This document shows, piece after piece, positions 1 to 7,733 of a stretch of 64,000 nt of DNA. Every line of letters begins with the position of its first letter. Within the stretch, counting starts at the first letter, position 1. The notes beneath the pieces are model-generated. The model saw nothing but the letters and a program-made list of their open reading frames with translations. It did no database searches and had not been told where the DNA came from. Source of the DNA: Phycisphaerales bacterium. Its GTDB lineage: Bacteria > Planctomycetota > Phycisphaerae > Phycisphaerales > UBA1924. Where the stretch lies: positions 1 through 64,000 of the forward strand of contig JADLBU010000114.1 of NCBI GenBank assembly GCA_020847535.1. Reading direction: 5' to 3'. Made by a program: the position numbers and the translations under genes.

Positions 1-81
1 CGGCGCGGCTGGTGGGATCAGCGGTCGGACCAGCTTCCATTGCTCATCCGTGAGATCGGTTGGATAGGAACTCCGTTCCAT
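1..81 (-). CDS. IS5-family transposase, N-terminal fragment (cut by window edge)
   Basis: Twenty-seven codons starting at the ATG complementary to 79-81 encode a peptide that begins MERSSYPTDLTDEQW and continues with KLVRPLIPP. This is the characteristic N-terminus of IS5-family transposases (DUF4096-like segment, T-D-x-Q-W-x-L-V-x-P-L-I-P). Such proteins are DDE transposases that cut and paste their element. The catalytic domain lies beyond the left edge, so whether the copy is intact cannot be judged. The reading frame is open to base 1. Confidence 0.75.
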   Translation of the reverse strand, partial: MERSSYPTDLTDEQWKLVRPLIPPAAP

Positions 82-122
82 CCCCTATTCTTCGGCAGAT
101 TCGACCCTTTTCACACAGTCTC
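1..122 (-). mobile_element. Terminal part of an IS5-family insertion sequence
   Basis: The first 122 bases hold the 5' end of an IS5-type transposase gene read leftwards, plus about 41 bases of leader running to a probable IS terminus. Read on the minus strand the proposed end starts GAGACTGTGTGAAAAG and is preceded by TTA, which could be a 3-bp target duplication. The other end lies outside the window, so neither the inverted repeat nor the duplication can be confirmed. The boundary was set where the interrupted zinc-ribbon protein stops resembling itself. Confidence 0.6.
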
Positions 123-558
123 TAAGAAAAACCGTGTGCCTCGTCCTGCCACGCGTGCGCTCCCCATCCGGGAACTTCAACAACACCGCGCGCACGATCC
201 CGCCCAGAATCCCGCCCGTGACCACTGCCGCCGGGATCATCAGAAAGAACATCGCCGTCTGTTCCAGGCGATTCCGCGAAGTCGCCAGCGGAATCATCGC
301 AAGCGCCACCGGCAGCAACCCGACCGCGATCGCCACCAGCCACCCCGGTTGCCCCTTCAACCTCGGATGATCCCACCACGCCTCGCAGTCCGGACACTTG
401 ATCGATCCCGATGCCCGCGGCGCCACCCCCGCCAGATCACGCCCGCACTTCCCACACGCAACCGGGCTGGGCTTCCCGCACTCCGGGCATCGCCGCTCAG
501 CACCCAGCGGCAGCGCGGCGAGGTCGTATCCGCAGGATGGACACCGCGATCCCTCCAT
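85..558 (-). CDS. Zinc-ribbon membrane protein, 3' end replaced by IS5 element
   Basis: The frame gives 157 residues. The N-terminus carries two or three CxxC zinc-ribbon knuckles (CPSCGYDL, CPECGKPS, CGKCGRDL, CPDCEAWW) within about the first 60 residues. Two hydrophobic segments follow, near residues 72-92 and 103-122. This zinc-ribbon plus membrane layout is common in Planctomycetota, but the function is unknown. The last dozen or so codons (ending CVKRVESAEE) come from the IS terminus, and the stop lies 3 bases before the transposase start on the same strand, so the original C-terminus is lost. Its start is only 23 bases from the divergent pyrD start, so the two probably share a promoter region. 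Confidence 0.6.
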   Translation of the reverse strand: MEGSRCPSCGYDLAALPLGAERRCPECGKPSPVACGKCGRDLAGVAPRASGSIKCPDCEAWWDHPRLKGQPGWLVAIAVGLLPVALAMIPLATSRNRLEQTAMFFLMIPAAVVTGGILGGIVRAVLLKFPDGERTRGRTRHTVFLRDCVKRVESAEE

Positions 559-581
559 CTCTCAAATGCTATTCTCCCGCC

Positions 582-1595
582 GTGCCCAGCACCCCCGACT
601 CCACGCTCACCACCACGCTCGCCGGAATCCCCCTCCGCAACCCCATCATGCTCGCCGCCGGCACCTGCGGCTACATCGATGAGCTCGCCGATGTCCTCGA
701 TCTCTCCCGCATCGGCGCCATCGTCACCAAATCCATCACCGCCAAGCCCCGCGAGGGCAACCCCACCTGGCGCGTCATCGAAGCCCGCGGCGGAATGATG
801 AACGCGATCGGGCTTGCCAACATCGGCATCGAGGCGTTCGCACGCGACTACGCACCCAGGCTCGCCGCTGTCAGCAGTAGGGGAGGCGGTAGCGGTGGAG
901 GGCTCACCATCATCGGCTCGGTCGCCGGCTTCTCCATCGATGACTACGTCCAGGTCTGCGCGGCGATGAACGCGATGACCGGCCTCCCCGCCGTCGAGCT
1001 CAACGTCTCCTGCCCCAACGTCCACGGTGGCACCGAGTTTGGCGCTGATCCGCAAGCGCTCGCCGAACTCGTGCTCGCCGTCCGCGCGGTCCTCCCCGAC
1101 AAGAAGCTCTTCATCAAGCTCAGCCCGATCGCCACCGGCCAGCCCGGCATGGTCCAGATCGCCAAGGCGGCGATCGATCCGCAATCGATCATCGCTGGAT
1201 CCGGCCAATCCCGCGGCGCCGATGCCCTCTGCCTCTGTAACACCGTCCCCGCGATGGCGATCGATGTCGCGACACGCCGGCCCCGGCTCGCCAACAAGAC
1301 TGGCGGGCTCTCCGGCCCCGCGGTCCATCCGATCGCCATCAAGATCGTCCACGATGTCTACCGCGGGATTGCCAAGTCAACCAGCACACCCCTTATCGGC
1401 ATCGGCGGTGTCCTCACATGGCAGGATGCCGCCGAGTTCATCCTCGCCGGTGCGAGCGCGGTCGAGATGGGCACGGCTCTCTTCGTCGATCCGCGATCCC
1501 CACTGAAGGTTGTCAAGGGACTTGCCCAATGGGTGACAGCGCAGGGTGCTGCATCCATCTCAGAACTGGTCGGTGCTGTGAAACTGGAGGGATGA
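582..1595 (+). CDS. pyrD: Dihydroorotate dehydrogenase, class 1
   Basis: Oxidises dihydroorotate to orotate in pyrimidine synthesis; a cytoplasmic FMN protein. The frame shows the family N-terminus LAGIPLRNPIMLAAGTCGY, the TKSIT segment and PREGNP...N-IGL. It also has the substrate loop NVSCPNVHGG, whose Cys is the class 1 catalytic base, and the FMN phosphate region GIGGVLTWQDAAEF...GTALF. A glycine-rich insert (SSRGGGSGGG) sits near residue 105. The GTG at 582 gives 337 residues and matches the family N-terminus; an in-frame ATG at 537 would overlap the divergent gene. No pyrK is adjacent, although the sequence looks 1B-like. Its stop overlaps the next start (ATGA), so the two are translationally coupled. 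Confidence 0.88.
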   Translation: MPSTPDSTLTTTLAGIPLRNPIMLAAGTCGYIDELADVLDLSRIGAIVTKSITAKPREGNPTWRVIEARGGMMNAIGLANIGIEAFARDYAPRLAAVSSRGGGSGGGLTIIGSVAGFSIDDYVQVCAAMNAMTGLPAVELNVSCPNVHGGTEFGADPQALAELVLAVRAVLPDKKLFIKLSPIATGQPGMVQIAKAAIDPQSIIAGSGQSRGADALCLCNTVPAMAIDVATRRPRLANKTGGLSGPAVHPIAIKIVHDVYRGIAKSTSTPLIGIGGVLTWQDAAEFILAGASAVEMGTALFVDPRSPLKVVKGLAQWVTAQGAASISELVGAVKLEG

Positions 1596-2815
1596 AGATG
1601 ATGTCGAGCAAGAGTGTCCACCGCCAGGTTGCCGCATCGCTGCTGGCGATCGGAGGCATGTGCGTTTCCATGTCTCCCGCGCAACCCGCAATCGAGCCAG
1701 CGGTCGCGCCCTCATCTTCCTCTTCCCCGACGGCGACCGCCGTTCGCGATTGCTCATCCAAGCTCGAATCCATCCGCGAAAAGCACAAGGCCCCCGCGCT
1801 CGCCGGCGCGGTGGTCACCGCCGATCGCCTCGAAATCCTCGGCGCTTCGGGCATCCGTTCCGTCGGCCACAACGAGGCCATCACACCGCAGGACAAGTTC
1901 CACATCGGCTCCTGCACCAAGGCGATGACCGCGACCCTGATCGCGATCCTTGTCGAGAAAGGCACGCTCAAGTGGGAGACCACGCTCCCCGAGGCCCTCC
2001 CCGACCTGAAGGATTCCATACACGAGAAGTACCGCGATGTCACGATCGCCGACCTGCTCACGCAGCGATCCGGCGTGACCGCCGACATGCAGAAAGATGG
2101 CCTCTTCATGTCGCTCTTCAAGGCCGATGCCGACATGCAGGCCTTGCGTCACCAGGCCACCAAGACCATGCTCTCCTGGGAGCCCAGCCACGACAGATCC
2201 AAGTTCGTCTACGCCAACGGCAACTTCTTGATCGCCGGCCACATCGCCGAGGTCGCCACAGGCAAGACTTGGGAAGACCTGATGCGGTCGTTGCTCTTTG
2301 AACCCCTGGGCATGACCTCCGCGGGCTTTGGCGCCCCCGGCGGTGATGCGGTCATCGATCAGCCCCGCGGCCACCACCCCAGCGCCGGCGCGGGTGTCAG
2401 GTTCGACAACCCCGCCGCGATCGGGCCCGCGGGGACCGTACACGCGACCCTTGAAGACTGGGGCAAGTTCATCTCCTTGCATCTCCGCGGCGCCAAGGCC
2501 GATCAGAAGGTGGGCGACGTCACGATCACCACTCAGACCTTTATGAAGCTGCACGAGCCTATCAAGGGCAACGGCGCTGATTATGCGATGGGCTGGGGCA
2601 TCGGCCAGCGGCCTTGGGCCAAGGGCCCCGCCGGCGATACGACGGTCTGGTCGCATTCGGGGAGCAACACCCTCTGGTTCTGCGTCGTCTGGGCCGCCCC
2701 CGATGCCGGGTTCGCCGTGCTCGCCGCGAGCAACATCGGTGGGGATGGAGCCGCCAAGGCGTGCGATGATGTGTGCGATGCCTTGATCCGTGATCACCTG
2801 GGCCAGAAGAAGTAA
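1592..2815 (+). CDS. Secreted serine hydrolase of the beta-lactamase class C / PBP4* family
   Basis: A 407-residue exported protein. An N-terminal signal segment of about 33 residues runs to an SPAQPA site, followed by a Ser/Pro/Ala-rich linker. The penicillin-recognising fold then shows its three motifs in order: SxxK as GSCTKAMT (about residue 108), YxN as YANGN (about 208) and HSG in WSHSGSN (about 355). These support a serine acylase with beta-lactamase, D-ala-D-ala peptidase or esterase activity; the substrate cannot be told from sequence. The ATG at 1592 overlaps the pyrD stop and is preceded by GGAGG very close by. No functional link to pyrD is obvious beyond co-translation. Confidence 0.85.
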   Translation: MKMMSSKSVHRQVAASLLAIGGMCVSMSPAQPAIEPAVAPSSSSSPTATAVRDCSSKLESIREKHKAPALAGAVVTADRLEILGASGIRSVGHNEAITPQDKFHIGSCTKAMTATLIAILVEKGTLKWETTLPEALPDLKDSIHEKYRDVTIADLLTQRSGVTADMQKDGLFMSLFKADADMQALRHQATKTMLSWEPSHDRSKFVYANGNFLIAGHIAEVATGKTWEDLMRSLLFEPLGMTSAGFGAPGGDAVIDQPRGHHPSAGAGVRFDNPAAIGPAGTVHATLEDWGKFISLHLRGAKADQKVGDVTITTQTFMKLHEPIKGNGADYAMGWGIGQRPWAKGPAGDTTVWSHSGSNTLWFCVVWAAPDAGFAVLAASNIGGDGAAKACDDVCDALIRDHLGQKK

Positions 2816-2928
2816 CTGGATGCCTCCCTCGTTCCGCATTCCACAAAAATCACTCGAAGCGGGAACCCGCTCCCCTCCCGCGGGATCCTCCTTGTGCCGG
2901 CCTCAACCCCGGCCGGAGAACAACCCCG

Positions 2929-3555
2929 GTGTCGAGCCAGACCACCGCACCTTCAACCCTTGAACTGCCCGCCGATGAGTGCATCCCCACAGCTGCCCAA
3001 AGCAGCCGCGAGGATGCCTGGTTGACACTACTTGAAACAGACCGCACCGCGGCCCTGACCGAGATCTATCGCCGCCACTACCGCATGATCGCGTCGTATC
3101 TCTATCGCCGCACTGGTGATCCGCACCTGGCCGAAGATCTCGCGGCCGAGACCTTCCTCGCAGCGTTCCGCACCGTTGATCGTCTTCGAAAACTCGCAGT
3201 CCCTGCCAGGTTCTGGCTCCTGCGGATCGCCACCAACGCCTCACACCGCTGGATGCGGGGCACGCGGCGACGGATCGCCCGTGAGCAGGCCCGTGAACAG
3301 GCCCAGCCGCAGGCCAGAACGCCGCCGGAGGCGTCCCGGTCAGACAGCACGGATTCTCACCAGCCCGTCCGGTCGGCGGTCGCCAGACTGCCGCGTCGAT
3401 TCCAGGCCGTGATCGCCCTGCACTACTTCGCGGGGCTTGCGGTCCAGGAAGTCGCACTCGTGCTCGAGTGCAGCGAGGGGACCGTCAAGTCGCGGCTCTC
3501 GCGCGGCAGGGATCGCCTGCGCCGGGATCTCGAATCCACGGGAGGTGCGGTGTGA
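2929..3555 (+). CDS. ECF-type RNA polymerase sigma factor
   Basis: 208 residues from a GTG start. Region 2 is visible at about residues 42-80 (EIYRRHYRMIASYLYRR, then HLAEDLAAETFLAAF). After a charged linker comes region 4 at about 148-200 (LPRRFQAVIALHYFAGL followed by a helix-turn-helix ending GTVKSRLSRGRDRLRR). It should direct core polymerase to a small regulon, usually one containing its own operon. The next gene starts inside the stop codon (GTGTGA) and encodes a membrane-anchored protein, the normal place for an anti-sigma factor. The long N-terminal extension of about 35 residues suggests the true start could lie further in. Confidence 0.85.
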   Translation: MSSQTTAPSTLELPADECIPTAAQSSREDAWLTLLETDRTAALTEIYRRHYRMIASYLYRRTGDPHLAEDLAAETFLAAFRTVDRLRKLAVPARFWLLRIATNASHRWMRGTRRRIAREQAREQAQPQARTPPEASRSDSTDSHQPVRSAVARLPRRFQAVIALHYFAGLAVQEVALVLECSEGTVKSRLSRGRDRLRRDLESTGGAV

Positions 3556-4031
3556 CAACCAGCAACGACAAGTCAACGCCGGTTTCGCTCGATGAATCGC
3601 TCCACGCGATTGGACGCATCGACTGGCCCGGCACGGATCGAAACCAACGCATCGAGGAGCATCTCATGAACAGCACCGTGATCGCATCGAAGGCGCCGGC
3701 GGCCGGCCGCATCCGCAGGCGACCGGGCCTCTGGCTGGGCGCTGGCGCCCTGCTCGCCAGCGGCCTTGTCTACGGCAGCGTCCGCCTGTACGACCGCTAC
3801 AAGGTGCGCGTCAACGTCAACGGCGTCGAGCACATCCACGAAGTGCAGTCCGGCCCCGATGGCACCGCGATGGTCGAAGTCACGCTCCCAGACGGCAAGA
3901 AGGCCCGCATGCTCGTCGGGCCTGAGAACAAGGGCCCCGATGGCGAGATCCGGGCTGGAATCAGCGTCTCGGAGAATCCGCCGTCCGTGCGGAAGAACGA
4001 TGCGACTGCGGCTCCCCAGAAGAAGGATTGA
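3552..4031 (+). CDS. Single-pass membrane protein coupled to ECF sigma factor (candidate anti-sigma)
   Basis: 159 residues starting at a GTG that overlaps the sigma stop by four bases. A short cytoplasmic N-terminus (about residues 1-52) is followed by one transmembrane helix (about 57-77, LWLGAGALLASGLVYGSV). The outer domain has beta-strand character (KVRVNVNGVEHIHEV, MVEVTLPDGKKARM). Position and topology fit an anti-sigma factor or sigma-linked sensor. However, no zinc anti-sigma motif (HxxxCxxC) is present and the N-terminus looks unlike known anti-sigma domains. Role inferred from context only. Confidence 0.6.
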   Translation: MTTSNDKSTPVSLDESLHAIGRIDWPGTDRNQRIEEHLMNSTVIASKAPAAGRIRRRPGLWLGAGALLASGLVYGSVRLYDRYKVRVNVNGVEHIHEVQSGPDGTAMVEVTLPDGKKARMLVGPENKGPDGEIRAGISVSENPPSVRKNDATAAPQKKD

Positions 4032-4034
4032 CCG

Positions 4035-4052
4035 GCGAGGATCGATCCTCGC
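4035..4052. terminator. Perfect palindrome between convergent genes, probable bidirectional terminator
   Basis: GCGAGGATCGATCCTCGC is its own reverse complement and lies in the 23-base gap between two convergent stop codons (4031 on plus, 4055 on minus). It could fold as a 7-bp stem with a TCGA loop on either transcript. There is no T-run, so rho-independent function is uncertain; it could equally be a protein-binding palindrome. Confidence 0.45.
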
Positions 4053-4054
4053 GA

Positions 4055-5332
4055 TCACTCCTCGTTGGGCACCAAGAGCTCCATCCACACCGGAAAATGA
4101 TCGCTCGGATACGGCGCAAGCGCGGAGGCATCACCCCCGATGATCGGCCGCTCGCGCCAGATCCCCGACCGTACCACCCCCAGCGTCCGGGATGGAAGCA
4201 AGTAATCCGCCCGCAGCTTGAACATCGCGGTGTCATCGGCATCCAGCCCTGGGATCTCGATGTCGGACCTGGGCGGATCATCCTCGTGTATCCGCCGCGA
4301 TGTCAACAGCGAACTCTTCACCGGACTCTTGTACGCATCCCCCTCATCCGGATCGGCGTTCAGATCTCCCAGGATCACGAAATGGGCCCGCTTGTCGAGC
4401 CCGCCCGGCGTGTTGGTGTCATCCACGATGTACGAGGCGTTCTCGATGTAGTCCGCCCAGAACCGGATCTCATCGTGGTTGCGCTTCCCGTTGCGGTCCT
4501 CCTCCCCATCAAACACCGGCGGCGTCGGGTGGCTGCACAAGAAGTGAATGATCGCCTTGTTCGGCAGCTTCACCGGGATGTCCCAGTGCGCCTTGGAGCT
4601 CAGCCGGACCTGCGGCTGTTCATCGGGTGAGAACCACGGCTTGCCATCTGCCGTGACCGGCAGCAGCGCTCCAGGAATGAAATCCCACGGCATCAGGTGA
4701 AACGTCCGGACCTCATCGCCCAGGATCACCAGCCGCTCATCGACCAGCAGCGCCATCCCGTACTGCCCCGGGAACGTCCCGAACCCCCAGCAATCACCCG
4801 CATACTCGATCGCCTCCGCCGATGGCTTGGCATGCCGTCCATCCGGACGCGATGCCGCCGGCGTCGGGTACGCCGTCACAACCTTTCCGTTGTTATCCAG
4901 GTCCAGCCCGCTGCTGATGCCCGTGTTGACCACCGCCATGAACGCCTTGTACCGGATCGGACGCAGCTCCGGTGATTGCGGGCTCGCCAGGAACGAATCG
5001 GCGAACCTCTGCGCATTCTGCCCCGCCGGCGCATCAGAGGGTGTCCCCAGCACCCCCGGCGTGTCGTAGGCGATCTCGTTCAGGAAGATGATGTTGGGCC
5101 GAACCCGCTGGATCGTCTGCGCCAGCCGCCGGAGGCGAACATTGGATGGATCGGCGATCTCATCCCCGCGCACATCCCCGACGTTGTACGTCGCGATCCG
5201 CACCGTCATGTGCGTGGGCGCCTCGGCCGCCGATGGTGGCGCAGCGCTCGGCTGGGTTCCCGGTGGCGAAGCCGTCGAAACCGATGCGATCCCCGCTGCG
5301 CAACACCAGATCTGCATGAACTCACGGATCAT
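4055..5332 (-). CDS. Exported endonuclease/exonuclease/phosphatase-family protein
   Basis: 425 residues. A signal-like N-terminus with a hydrophobic stretch (residues 7-22) is followed by the DNase I-like metal-dependent phosphoesterase fold. The first strand is RIATYNVGDVRGDE, the glutamate motif is IIFLNEIAYD, the central catalytic motif is FVILGDLNADPDEG and the C-terminal motif is YPSDHFPVWMEL. These are the hallmark motifs of the family, which cleaves phosphodiesters in nucleic acids, inositol phosphates or lipids. The likely secretion and a hydrophilic insert (HPTPPVFDGEEDRNGKRN) resemble planctomycete proteins annotated only as endonuclease/exonuclease/phosphatase. The substrate is unknown. 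It converges on the sigma-linked membrane protein. Confidence 0.82.
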   Translation of the reverse strand: MIREFMQIWCCAAGIASVSTASPPGTQPSAAPPSAAEAPTHMTVRIATYNVGDVRGDEIADPSNVRLRRLAQTIQRVRPNIIFLNEIAYDTPGVLGTPSDAPAGQNAQRFADSFLASPQSPELRPIRYKAFMAVVNTGISSGLDLDNNGKVVTAYPTPAASRPDGRHAKPSAEAIEYAGDCWGFGTFPGQYGMALLVDERLVILGDEVRTFHLMPWDFIPGALLPVTADGKPWFSPDEQPQVRLSSKAHWDIPVKLPNKAIIHFLCSHPTPPVFDGEEDRNGKRNHDEIRFWADYIENASYIVDDTNTPGGLDKRAHFVILGDLNADPDEGDAYKSPVKSSLLTSRRIHEDDPPRSDIEIPGLDADDTAMFKLRADYLLPSRTLGVVRSGIWRERPIIGGDASALAPYPSDHFPVWMELLVPNEE

Positions 5333-5405
5333 GGGCCAACAATACGCGTGCGATCGGCCAATCGTGCATGATTCCAGTCAGAGGTACCCGCCTCGCCTCC
5401 ATCCG

Positions 5406-5807
5406 TCAGATGCTCTCCAGGAACAGCCTGACCTCTTCCGATCCCGGATCCGCTCCCGGCCGCAGCAGCGCCCGCTCATGGCTGTCCAGAGGTGTACCCG
5501 CCGGAGAGATTTGCAGCGCATCGAATCCGATCCGCGATTGGCTCGCCCCCGCGAGCGGATCCCCCGCCGGGGTCGCCACCAGCCGCGGACGATTCACCAC
5601 CATCAGCATCGCCGATGCCACCACCGCCAGGATCGCCAGCGTTGCTCCCGCCTGCACCGCCCGCCGCGTGTGCCGCCGCCGCCGCACCGCCGCCATGAAC
5701 TTCGCCGGCGGCGGCGTCGATTCCACTCCCACCCCCGCGTGCGAGTCCAAGAGCTTCTCAAGACTGGTGTGATCGTGTGGCATGGTGGTCCTCACGGTGA
5801 CTGGCAA
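5406..5807 (-). CDS. Small single-pass membrane protein, sigma-linked
   Basis: 133 residues. The first 45 are soluble (HTSLEKLLDSHAGVG...). An Arg-rich patch (VRRRRHTRR) precedes one transmembrane helix (about residues 50-70, AGATLAILAVVASAMLMVV), and about 60 outer residues follow. Its start overlaps the end of the sigma-factor remnant by 16 bases, the standard layout of a sigma/anti-sigma pair. No recognised anti-sigma motif is present. If the upstream sigma factor is broken, this gene may have lost its partner. Confidence 0.55.
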   Translation of the reverse strand: MPVTVRTTMPHDHTSLEKLLDSHAGVGVESTPPPAKFMAAVRRRRHTRRAVQAGATLAILAVVASAMLMVVNRPRLVATPAGDPLAGASQSRIGFDALQISPAGTPLDSHERALLRPGADPGSEEVRLFLESI

Positions 5808-6037
5808 CTGTCACGCAAAATCGCAAGCGCTGATTGATACTGCGTCGAGAGCGTGCTCCGATGTCGAGCCAGGGACAGCGACATCTGGTCAAAGCTCAAC
5901 GCCCCGATGTGCTTGAGCAGGACAACTTCCCGTAGCCGCCGTGGCAGCCGATCGATCGCCGCCCACAGGTTCCCCGGCAACGCTGTCCCGTTCTCGTGCC
6001 CGGCCGCCGGAGTTGATCTATCTACTTCGCCAGCCAC
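5792..6037 (-). CDS. ECF sigma factor remnant: region 4 only
   Basis: The 81-residue frame contains only sigma region 4 (AIDRLPRRLREVVLLKHIG, then SFDQMSLSLARHRSTLSTQYQ). Region 2, needed for core binding and -10 recognition, is absent. The same frame stays open upstream to about 6133 without an ATG and reads like the end of region 2 and the linker ([20 protein letters not shown]). That stretch overlaps the 3' end of the upstream hydrolase in another frame. The simplest reading is an N-terminally deleted sigma gene fused to a 3'-truncated hydrolase. The ATG at 6037 could still give a small region-4 protein. Confidence 0.55.
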   Translation of the reverse strand: MAGEVDRSTPAAGHENGTALPGNLWAAIDRLPRRLREVVLLKHIGALSFDQMSLSLARHRSTLSTQYQSALAILRDSCQSP

Positions 6038-6764
6038 TTGCAGTCGATCCCGCCGCCGACGCTCCCGACCCGCCGCCCGCAGTGCATTCAGCGCTGCCCG
6101 ACGCGCTGGCCACCACCCTGGCCAACCCGGGCCTCATCCGTGCCGCCGCATCGTTGTTCTGTTCGATGATGGCCGAGTCCCGCTCCCCTGCCAGCAGCAG
6201 CATCGGACAACCAACCTCGCCCAACGCCGGAACCTCGGGGTCGATCTCGCCGCCGCGGCACACCACCGCATGCACCGATCCGGTTCGCCGCGCTGCCGCC
6301 ATCACCTCCGCCGCAGCCCCGGTTCCGGCCCCCATCACCCCGATCGCAAGCCCACGCATCGACTGATGCGCTGCGATCCAGTCGATCGCCATCACAAGCC
6401 GATCCGCCATCAGAGGGATATCGAACCGGTGCGAGTGCTCACGCACCTCCGCGAGTTGCTCCGCCGGCGTCAAGAGATCCACCAGCAGCGTTGCGATCCC
6501 ACGTGCCTGGGGCGATGCCGCGATCGCGCAGCTGTGCGGGCTCATGCGGGTGCTACCGGCCCCTTGTGCGAACAGCACGATCCCGCTGGCGCTGACCACA
6601 CCCATCGCTGTAGCGCGCATCGTCAGATCCCCCGCGAGCGACACCGCGCCGGCGGGGATTCGGATCAGCTGTGGCTGCGCCGGCGCGGGCCGACTGGCTT
6701 GGGCCCCGTTGGCCATCACGACTCCTACGGCATCGATCGCCTGATTGAGACCAACGGTTCGCAC
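6018..6764 (-). CDS. Degenerate dienelactone-hydrolase-like alpha/beta hydrolase, probably inactive
   Basis: 248 residues. The body follows the dienelactone-hydrolase type family: [78 protein letters not shown] and MLLLAGERD. The nucleophile elbow expected as GASTG reads GAGTG, so the catalytic serine is missing, and the usual HG of the oxyanion segment is QG. The C-terminal segment with the catalytic His is absent; from about residue 215 the frame becomes Ser/Gly/Ala-rich and overlaps sigma-factor sequence in another frame. Most likely a decaying gene cut by a deletion. Confidence 0.6.
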   Translation of the reverse strand: MRTVGLNQAIDAVGVVMANGAQASRPAPAQPQLIRIPAGAVSLAGDLTMRATAMGVVSASGIVLFAQGAGSTRMSPHSCAIAASPQARGIATLLVDLLTPAEQLAEVREHSHRFDIPLMADRLVMAIDWIAAHQSMRGLAIGVMGAGTGAAAEVMAAARRTGSVHAVVCRGGEIDPEVPALGEVGCPMLLLAGERDSAIIEQNNDAAARMRPGLARVVASASGSAECTAGGGSGASAAGSTASGWRSR

Positions 6765-6831
6765 TCACGTGCTGTCATCTCCCACCGAGAATCCCGCTCG
6801 CCGCCCGCTTCAACCCGCGTACCCTTCAATC

Positions 6832-7677
6832 ATGCACGCCGAACCGCCAGACCCAGCTCACAATCCATTGACGATCGCCGGCCGGACCTTCAGGAGCCGC
6901 CTGGTTGTCGGCACAGGCAAGTATCAAACCTATGAGGTCATGAGAGATGCGCTCATCGCCAGCGCCTGCGAGGTCGTCACGGTCGCCGTCCGCCGGGAAC
7001 GCCTCTACAACGCCCAGGGAAAGAGCCTCCTCGAGTTCATCGACCTCTCCCGCTACACCATCCTCCCCAACACTGCCGGCTGCTTCACCGCCGAGGATGC
7101 CATCCGCGTCGCCCGCTTGGGCCGCGAAATCCTCGGCCAGCTCGACAACCCAGGGGCTTCATGGGTCAAGCTCGAAGTCCTCGGAGACAAAAAGACCCTC
7201 CTCCCCGACCCCGTCGGCACCGTCGAGGCCACCCGCGAACTCGTGAAGGATGGCTTCCAGGTGCTCGCCTACACGAGCGATGACCCGATCGCCGCCCTCC
7301 GCATCAAGGAAGCCGGCGCAGCCAGCGTCATGCCCGCCGGCAGCCCCATCGGCAGCGGCCAGGGCATCCTCAACCGCAACAACATCGTCCTGTGCCTCGA
7401 ACTCCTCAAGCAGGGCGATCCCAGCTACCCCGTCATCGTCGATGCCGGCGTCGGGGTCGCCAGCGATGTCGCGCTCGCGATGGAGCTGGGTGCGGACGGA
7501 GTCCTCCTCAACACCGCGATCGCCCACGCCAAGGATCCGGTCATGATGGCCCACGCGATGCGCCACGGCATCACCGCAGGTCGCCAAAGCTACCTGGCCG
7601 GTCGAATCCCCAAGAAGCTGTATGCGACGGCGAGCAGCCCGTTTGAGGGGACGATCTCGTATATTCCCGGTGAGTAG
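6832..7677 (+). CDS. thiG: Thiazole synthase ThiG
   Basis: 281 residues. Builds the thiazole phosphate ring of thiamine from deoxyxylulose 5-phosphate, dehydroglycine and ThiS thiocarboxylate. The frame shows the family opening ([19 protein letters not shown]), the TVAVRR strand, the active-site lysine in [10 protein letters not shown], and the phosphate-binding glycines in [13 protein letters not shown] and [31 protein letters not shown]. These match ThiG over full length. No thiS, thiF, thiH or thiO is adjacent, so the gene is isolated here. The ATG at 6832 is chosen because it immediately precedes the conserved domain; upstream in-frame codons read as noise. Confidence 0.93.
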   Translation: MHAEPPDPAHNPLTIAGRTFRSRLVVGTGKYQTYEVMRDALIASACEVVTVAVRRERLYNAQGKSLLEFIDLSRYTILPNTAGCFTAEDAIRVARLGREILGQLDNPGASWVKLEVLGDKKTLLPDPVGTVEATRELVKDGFQVLAYTSDDPIAALRIKEAGAASVMPAGSPIGSGQGILNRNNIVLCLELLKQGDPSYPVIVDAGVGVASDVALAMELGADGVLLNTAIAHAKDPVMMAHAMRHGITAGRQSYLAGRIPKKLYATASSPFEGTISYIPGE

Positions 7678-7733
7678 GACGGCTCCGTTCGGACGGTGCT
7701 TCCCATGCGTTCGACGATCGCGCCATCCGATGG

